DNA from: Chara braunii
Lineage: Eukaryota > Streptophyta > Charophyceae > Charales > Characeae
NCBI GenBank assembly: GCA_003427395.1
Contig: BFEA01000193.1
Span: 853,253-874,817, forward strand
Direction: 5' to 3'
Length of the DNA stretch: 21,565 nucleotides
Positions 16,515 to 21,565 of the stretch are shown here, piece after piece. Under the pieces are notes generated by a model, which ran no database searches, had not been told where the DNA came from, and was given only the letters and a program-made list of their open reading frames with translations. How positions within the stretch are numbered: the first letter of the stretch is position 1; each line of letters opens with the position of its first letter. The translations under genes were made by a program, and so were the position numbers.

Positions 16515-16637
16515 GGGCATACACAGAGTAGGACTTCTTACGAGGCTCCTCTCTGGACGCAATTCCGGTCAGATGCATACAGGAGAAGACGCAATTTCGG
16601 TCAGGTGCATCAAGGAAAGTGCAGTGCCAGTATGCTC
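16515..16637. mobile_element. 123-bp MITE, GGGCATAC-ended, TTA target-site duplication
   Basis: The left end is GGGCATACACAG and the right end, reverse complemented, is GAGCATACTGGC. TTA lies on both sides (16512-16514 and 16638-16640). In reverse orientation it shares a GTATGCATCTGACCGGAATT-like block with 17018-17132, so it is the same family inserted the other way round. Confidence 0.7.
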
Positions 16638-16640
16638 TTA

Positions 16641-17014
16641 GTATGATGAGCATTTATTGATGAGAGTTGGTTCCTCCCATTCCGGGCAAGATGCTAAGAG
16701 CCACGCCAGATTTGGAATTTCATTTGCGCACGTACCTGCGCCTGAATCAGGACCAAATTCAGTCAAAAGCGATTTTCATTTGCGCATTACCCTCCTCAGC
16801 GAACAGCCAGACTGGCTCCACCCCCCTCCAAATGTGGGAACCTTTTGAAAAAAAAAAAAAAAACAAGTGGGAAAGACAAAAAACATGGTGCGTGTACCTG
16901 TCCAGCTTCTAGCTCAAGATGCATTCCGCATTTCTATCTTCAGCAGCGCAGCGAGGTCCATTGGCAGCAGATTCTTCGATGCAAGGGAACCGACAACAGC
17001 AGCGACAACAACAC
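16641..17014. other. Unassigned spacer
   Basis: The CATTTGCGCA motif occurs twice (16722 and 16780) and a poly(A) run at 16848-16863. No gene or complete element recognised. Confidence 0.3.
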
Positions 17015-17017
17015 TAA

Positions 17018-17132
17018 GGGCGTACTCGCCCTATCGTAAATGTATCTGACCGTATGTATCTTTCGGACTTGTATGCATGTGGCCGCAATTCCGTCCACGA
17101 ACAAGTAAGAAAGTGTCATTGTGAGTATGCCC
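17018..17132. mobile_element. 115-bp MITE, GGGCGTACTC-ended, TAA target-site duplication
   Basis: The left end is GGGCGTACTCGCC and the right end, reverse complemented, is GGGCATACTCACA. TAA lies at 17015-17017 and 17133-17135. Same length and shared interior blocks as 7681-7795. Confidence 0.85.
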
Positions 17133-17203
17133 TAACAGCAGCAGCAGGAGCAGCCGCCGCAGAAGGAAGAGGAGGAGAGAGAGGAGTGAAGTAGAAGCAG
17201 GTA

Positions 17204-17250
17204 GCAATGCTGGTTTTTTTTTTTTTTTTTTTTTTTTTTGGGTAATGCTG
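17204..17250 (-). mobile_element. Poly(A)-only retroinsertion (minus strand) with 9-bp imperfect TSD
   Basis: GCAATGCTG (17204-17212) and GTAATGCTG (17242-17250) bracket G, 26 T and GG. On the minus strand this is a bare A26 tail. Confidence 0.45.
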
Positions 17251-17377
17251 TGTTCCGTGCCGGCCAACGAGCCAGATAACGCCTTCACTACGACTGGCTG
17301 ATGGTCGTGGTCGATCACGGGATGAGCGAACAGCAGGAGCCGAGCGGAGGTGTAAAGAGGGGGCGGGAAAGACACAG

Positions 17378-17383
<6 letters not shown>

Positions 17384-17413
<30 letters not shown>
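17384..17413. repeat. (GA)n microsatellite
   Basis: About 15 GA units directly upstream of the 91-bp tandem duplication. Confidence 0.95.
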
Positions 17414-17416
<3 letters not shown>

Positions 17417-17590
17417 GAATTGTCTTGTCCGCAACGGGAGAGGAAGGGCCTGGCTGCACTACTCTCCACATGCACAAAAGACAAAAAATATGGCTTTGTG
17501 AGAGTAGGAATTGTCTTGTCCGCAACGGGAGAGGAAGGGCCTGGCTGCACTACTCTCCACATGCACAAAAGACAAAAAATATGGCTTTGT
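17409..17590. repeat. 91-bp tandem duplication including half a MITE
   Basis: Copy 1 is 17409-17499 and copy 2 is 17500-17590, essentially identical. Each holds the first 54 bp of the 122-bp MITE, whose complete copy runs 17537-17658. The duplication therefore postdates the MITE insertion. Confidence 0.95.
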
Positions 17591-17658
17591 ATCTACCCAT
17601 GTTCTAGCGGAAGAGTCAGTCTCATTTTGAGTATTTGGACAGTACTGCAGCGAGGCCC
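17537..17658. mobile_element. 122-bp MITE, GGGCCT-ended, GAA target-site duplication
   Basis: The left end is GGGCCTGGCTGCACTACT and the right end, reverse complemented, is GGGCCTCGCTGCAGTACT. GAA lies at 17534-17536 and 17659-17661. Matches 17999-18120 in inverted orientation, for example an ACATGCACAAAAGACAA block. Confidence 0.9.
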
Positions 17659-17754
17659 GAACTCTCTCGTCGACTTGTTGTCTGGTAGGAACATCGACGA
17701 AGACCTGTGTAGTACCTGTTGGCTGTCCTGTACGACTCTCCTCTTCATCCGTCA

Positions 17755-17770
17755 GGGGGGGGGGGGGGGG
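17755..17770. repeat. G15 homopolymer
   Basis: Uninterrupted run of about 15 G. It can form G-quadruplex DNA and is prone to sequencing error. Confidence 0.85.
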
Positions 17771-17998
17771 AGGATCGTTCAGAAACTTCATATATTATGG
17801 GGTCTTTATTTTTATTTTTGCCTTTAGGTATTATCATCGGACTAACCAGCCCACGTAAATTCAATGTTGTGTCTAATCTGACACCGACCCGGTGGCCATT
17901 TCAGCCCAGGGTGGCCTTGATTGCCTTCACGGGTCTCGCTCCACTACAGTAACTGTCCACTGTACAAAATTATTGTGGACAGTTGGTGAACAGCAATG

Positions 17999-18120
17999 GG
18001 GCCTGGCTGCACTACTCTTGAAATGTGGAAAACGAGAGTGAATCTTCTGCTAGAATATGGAAAGATGCACGGCCATGATTGTTGTCTTTTGTGCATGTTG
18101 TAAGTAGTGCAGCGAGGCCC
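17999..18120. mobile_element. 122-bp MITE, GGGCCT-ended, ATG target-site duplication
   Basis: The left end is GGGCCTGGCTGCACTACT and the right end, reverse complemented, is GGGCCTCGCTGCACTACT. ATG lies at 17996-17998 and 18121-18123. Same length and family as 17537-17658 but opposite orientation. Confidence 0.92.
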
Positions 18121-18254
18121 ATGCGACCGTACAAAAATCGTGTAAACGCGGCATCGCTCCACTTGCGGATGAGCTGTGGTTAGTGGTGAAATGCCATTAG
18201 AAAAAGGAGGACTGGGAATCAGTGGGGTTAAGGGTGGTCCCAACAGGCAACTCA

Positions 18255-18733
18255 GAACGTTTCTTGGGAGTTCAGGTCTCAGGTCTCACACTCGGACTGT
18301 TCGAAAGTGCAGGACAAATTAATGACGGATAGAGTGATAGCTAGGATCCAGGGATGGGTGAAGAACTACAACCTGTCCATTTTTGGGAGAGCCCTTGTAC
18401 TGTCAACGGCGACCTTCTCTATCCTCTGGTTTCCTTTGTCTGTTTGTCTGTTGGGGAAGAACGCAAGCACGTTGATCAAGCGAGCAGCAGCTAGGTACTT
18501 GTGACGCGCAACCTCACGCCCTGGGCTGTCTTCCGTTCGGAGTGTTAGTCATGCGGAAAGAGGCCCAGAAAAACAGCAAGATGGGGTGTGCCAAGGATTT
18601 TTGGAAATTGAGTGTGGGGACACAGACGGAACTGAAATCCCCCGTGTTGGTCCGATGGAGCAAGTTGGTTAGTTTCGTGCGTCGCAGAATGCGCGCGCGG
18701 ACGTGGCGCGAAAACAGAAAGACCCAAATTTAA
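18255..18733 (+). pseudogene. LINE reverse-transcriptase C-terminal relic
   Basis: Frames from 18255 (ERFLGVQVSGLTLG), then 18307-18504 (VQDKLMTDRV...SIFGRALVLSTATF...), then 18542-18733 read as consecutive pieces of one decayed protein. In LINE families the FLG / V..KL / W / LS..GR..L region lies just after the RT palm domain, with an R..LW-type motif after it. Here a TGA at 18502-18504 falls where that Trp is usual. At least two frameshifts separate the pieces. The palm domain with its YADD-type motif is not visible; MITEs fill the sequence upstream. The last ~60 codons have no clear family match. Confidence 0.6.
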
Positions 18734-19349
18734 TCCAAAAAATACTGTCGAGCTTCCCACCGAGCTACCGCCCGTCGTTTGGAGCAAAAAGGTTTTGGCA
18801 CGCTTCGCGTGTCTCGTTTCCGTATCAAATCTCGTCGTCGCTCGCTGGTTAGTTCCGAGTNCGACGTGGATGGTCTCAGCCGTGTGGCTCTTTCTTTATG
18901 CTCGTCTTCACTCCACACACGGTAGTGAAAACCCCTGGACTCGTAGCGCTCAAAACGCTGACATTCGGTGCACAGAGTGCGCGGCCAGTGGGGTTCTACT
19001 GCCGTCCATGGAATGACGATCAACTCGTTAAATGGCAACAATACCGAGTAAGGTGGGAAGTGCGTATCGATAATAACAAAGCCCGCATCTACGAATCCAG
19101 AACAACGATTTTTGGGAGGGAAGTAATACTGTCCGTCGATTCGGGCAACGGCTTCTCGTACGTCCCACTCGCATACACGTGTCCTTTCCTCACTGTAAGG
19201 AAAAGGTCGCGTTGGGATGGGAGATACCGGAGGCTGGCGCCCAGTCGAAGGATGCTTGTCAGTCCACACATCCATTAATCACAAATATCCCGAGACGTCA
19301 TTAAAAACAGAAATCATTCGCGCAACACTCAATCAATCCCTCTTGACAT
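18734..19349. other. Unassigned segment with overlapping open frames
   Basis: A minus frame (19275-18730, 181 codons, containing the N at 18861) and a plus frame (18898-19278, 126 codons) overlap. Neither shows a domain I recognise. The plus product could continue the LINE relic, but I see no supporting motif. Confidence 0.25.
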
Positions 19350-19350
19350 G

Positions 19351-19366
19351 AGAGAGAGAGAGAGAG
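19351..19366. repeat. Short (AG)n microsatellite
   Basis: Eight AG units, one of several short GA/AG tracts in the last 2.2 kb (also about 19832-19860). Confidence 0.85.
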
Positions 19367-20208
19367 CAAACATAGATCAGCTTGATCACGCATATGGCTA
19401 CGGGTTCGATCAGCCCAACACAACGTTGGTCCCTGGGCGCCTTGTTTCTCAAGGCCGCCTCGTGACTCGGCTGCCGATGTCGTGCATCATAAGGCAGATG
19501 GCATGCGCAGTGTAAACAGAGCTACGGATCTAAACACTCTTGCATTTTCGAATAAAATCCGGACGACAATCGTCTATTCAACAAAAGAGTCACTCATTCC
19601 CTACATGCATTCACTGTGGAAGGTGCAAAAATGAGACATGCACAGGAAAAGACGGATCGCATCACTCAGTACACAGACATCCACCGTTCACAAGACAAGA
19701 AAACAGGGTCCTTGCGTAGGAGGATTACCCAGGAAACTAATGGAAGAGTTCCGGAATAAGTTCCTTCACACAGAATGCCGACTCATTTCCATTCAAGAGC
19801 GGGACAATCATTCAGACGCATCATCATTCAAGAGGAGAGAGAGAGAGCGAGAGAGAGAGTCAAATAGAAGTTGACACGGTCAGAAAAGAGAAAAGTTCGG
19901 TGTCGCCGCCTTACACTCACGCCAAGGGTAATAATCCGCAACTAAGGCGCATTCGCCGTTAATTCCACTATGGCCCCGGGCCATTCACTCACTCAACTCC
20001 AATCATCAACCCTCATATCCGCACCGACGATCCCGGTCGTCGCATGCTAACTCCCACCACTGCGATCATCACCCCGCTGTCGTAAACTCAACACGGTTCG
20101 CCCGGATCCCACGGTCCTTCGTGGCGATCAAGCGCGCAACCGGCCAGCCTATCGTCAGCCCGACAGGACTTTCCGACTCGCATCAATCCACTCTGCCTAG
20201 CCATTGCT
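19367..20208. other. Unassigned sequence, mixed composition
   Basis: No element, RNA or gene recognised. If the promoter at 20268 is real, the left part of this stretch would be the start of a minus-strand transcript. A reading frame beginning at an ATG near 20206 is open for only about 38 codons, so an intron would be needed. Confidence 0.25.
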
Positions 20209-20267
20209 TCCCGGAACCTGGCTTAGGAATTGAGAACGCAAGAGAGAGTTGCGGGCGCGCTTGCGGA

Positions 20268-20274
20268 TTTTATA
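20268..20274 (-). promoter_or_regulatory. Possible minus-strand TATA box
   Basis: TATAAAA on the minus strand is followed about 30 nt downstream by a pyrimidine-rich CTCTCTCTTGCG stretch, a plausible start site. Inverted CCAAT boxes (20404-20411 and 20451-20458) lie about 130-190 bp upstream. The arrangement is promoter-like, but the gene it would drive is not established. Confidence 0.3.
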
Positions 20275-20403
20275 GTTGCGAGAAAGGAGATAGAAGGGGG
20301 AGAGAACGACGGGAAGGCGGGGGTGTAGGAAGAGAAGGAGGAGAAGACTTTGAGAAGAGCGCTCCGAGAACGCCATGTTGATCCCTCGGAACTCAAGGTT
20401 CAA

Positions 20404-20458
20404 CCAATCAGATCCGTCGCGCGATAGGTAGGTCCTATCGATCCACACACCTGATTGG
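20404..20458. promoter_or_regulatory. Inverted CCAAT-box pair around a small palindrome
   Basis: CCAATCAG (20404-20411) and CTGATTGG (20451-20458) are exact inverse copies. Between them CGATAGG (20422-20428) pairs with CCTATCG (20434-20440). A symmetric CCAAT arrangement can act in bidirectional promoters. Function is inferred only. Confidence 0.4.
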
Positions 20459-21565
20459 CGAGCGGGAGTTATCAGGGGATCAATTGGGCGTCGTACGCCA
20501 GGCTCAACGGGTGAGAAGAGAAAAGGCGCGAGAGGTGGCGCAAGACAGGTCCAAGATTCAGATGATCGAGAAAGAGAAATGGGCACACGAAAGCAAGGCG
20601 GGAGAGAGAGAGGGAGAAGGAAAAACAGTTACGGGGAGAGAGAAAAAGGAGGGAGAAGGGAAGGGAGGCGCGGGAGGGAGCGATGCGGGGGACAGAGAGG
20701 AATAAGTTTTGCATGCACGGCGCCGTCAAAAAAAAAAAGAAACAGGCACCAAAACAGTTACAACTTGCTTCTATCCCAATTCAAAAATTGAAATCACCAT
20801 ATCCGCACGCGAAAAAAACGACGCGGGAAAAAAATCCTACGCCTATTCGTGTTTACGCAAAATTTCGAGAGTTTTCCCCGACACGCCCAAGAACATTTGC
20901 ACACCGAAAAAGGACACGTTGAAGTTCCGCTTATCCCGGAGTTCCCAATTACCGAGCCCAATTCCCAGCGCGCTTGCTAAGGCGCGCGCAATTTCCCATG
21001 TATTTCCCGACTTTGCAAAAAGGAAAAACAGAACTCAGCAGTCGAAAGAGCTCTAAAAAAAAAGGAAAATGCAGCACCCGAAAACAAGAAATCAAAACGG
21101 GTTTTTTCCTGAGGTTGGTAGGATACAAGCAAAAGAAAGGGTACGAAAGATAGCACGGGTTCGTGAAGTGGTTCGTCACATATGTGACGCGCAGGGGGTT
21201 CCAAAATTATGCGATCTCTTGATTGCATGTCACAGCGAAAAAGAAGAGGGGAGAACAGAGTGATGCATGAGGAACCAAACGTATCAACAGAGCAGAAGGA
21301 AATACAAGGAACGATAACTTGAGCGGCGGATGAGATGGCGACAACATCCGTGGCAAGATCTCTGCAGCCCTGTCATATGCAATCCTCTGCCTCGTGGAGA
21401 TCGTCCAGGTGACGCCATCATGGTCCACCCGATCTCCATGTGCTCTGCACCCTTACTCGTTGCGGTCCGTCGCATCAGCGCGTAGGTTGACGTCATCGTC
21501 GATGGCGTGATCTTCGTGAAGCTTACCGATTCGTGTCGATGAAGGGAGGAGAGAAAGAAAAAAGG
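20459..21565. other. Purine-rich then A-rich unassigned sequence
   Basis: 20500-20705 is strongly purine-rich (GAGAGAG, GGGAGAA), giving low-complexity open frames. 20720-21065 is A-rich. 21066-21565 has mixed composition with no recognised gene. Small frames on both strands lack domains. Confidence 0.35.

Noticed and set aside
19401-19420. GGTTCGATC motif as a tRNA gene B box
   Set aside because: No A box at the right distance upstream and no cloverleaf can be drawn.
1-21565. CRISPR array or bacterial operon structure
   Set aside because: No regularly spaced identical repeats with unique spacers and no prokaryotic gene layout; the content is eukaryotic repeats.

Overview
The window looks like repeat-dense intergenic DNA from a large eukaryotic genome. 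I find no intact host protein gene that I can name. Three things point to the green-plant lineage (land plant or streptophyte alga): a Ty3/gypsy polyprotein with integrase and a chromodomain-like C terminus, a U2 snRNA copy whose stem-loop IIa region matches the plant form, and a plant-like U6 copy. Two single N characters (13995, 18861) suggest a draft assembly. The species is not determined; a charophyte-type genome is only a guess.

Layout. 1-90 is a GA microsatellite. 92-2094 is the decayed 3' part of a chromovirus-like Ty3/gypsy pol (end of reverse transcriptase, RNase H, integrase, chromodomain), with one frameshift and four in-frame stops. About 2095-3080 follows it and looks like the 3' noncoding/LTR part, with tandem U3-like repeats and a TATA box. 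3237-5705 holds short tandem repeats, a 104-bp foldback MITE, a degenerate tRNA-like (SINE head) sequence and the 3' end of a minus-strand non-LTR element with a tandemly duplicated 297-bp block. 6044-7457 is a cluster of fragments of the same foldback family. 7681-9035 has a 115-bp MITE, a poly(A)-only insertion, and a larger TIR element split by a polyadenylated U6 snRNA copy. 9060-10093 is an unassigned GC-rich block with long open frames on both strands. 10107-10941 is a complete minus-strand retroposon bounded by 13-bp target-site duplications (TSDs). 11100-12730 is nested TIR elements, one interrupted by a U2 snRNA retrocopy with a perfect 11-bp TSD. 13096-13177 folds as a complete type III hammerhead ribozyme, followed by a 1.27-kb block bracketed by direct repeats and filled with a degenerate satellite. 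14519-14619 is a perfect 48-bp-arm palindrome. 15084-16350 is purine-rich low-complexity DNA. 16515-18120 carries five MITE copies of two families, all with 3-bp TSDs. 18255-18733 is a LINE reverse-transcriptase relic. 19350-21565 is mostly unassigned, with a possible minus-strand TATA/CCAAT promoter near 20210-20460.

How it fits together. Many insertions carry hallmarks of LINE-type target-primed reverse transcription: A tails, TSDs and 5' truncation. They include snRNA copies, bare poly(A) tracts and a repeated 3'-hairpin retroposon family. They are interleaved with several GGG-ended MITE families with 3-bp TSDs (PIF/Harbinger-like). The best candidates for something undescribed are the hammerhead ribozyme with its flanking repeats, and the minus-strand retroposon family that combines a conserved two-hairpin 3' end with 5' tandem duplication.
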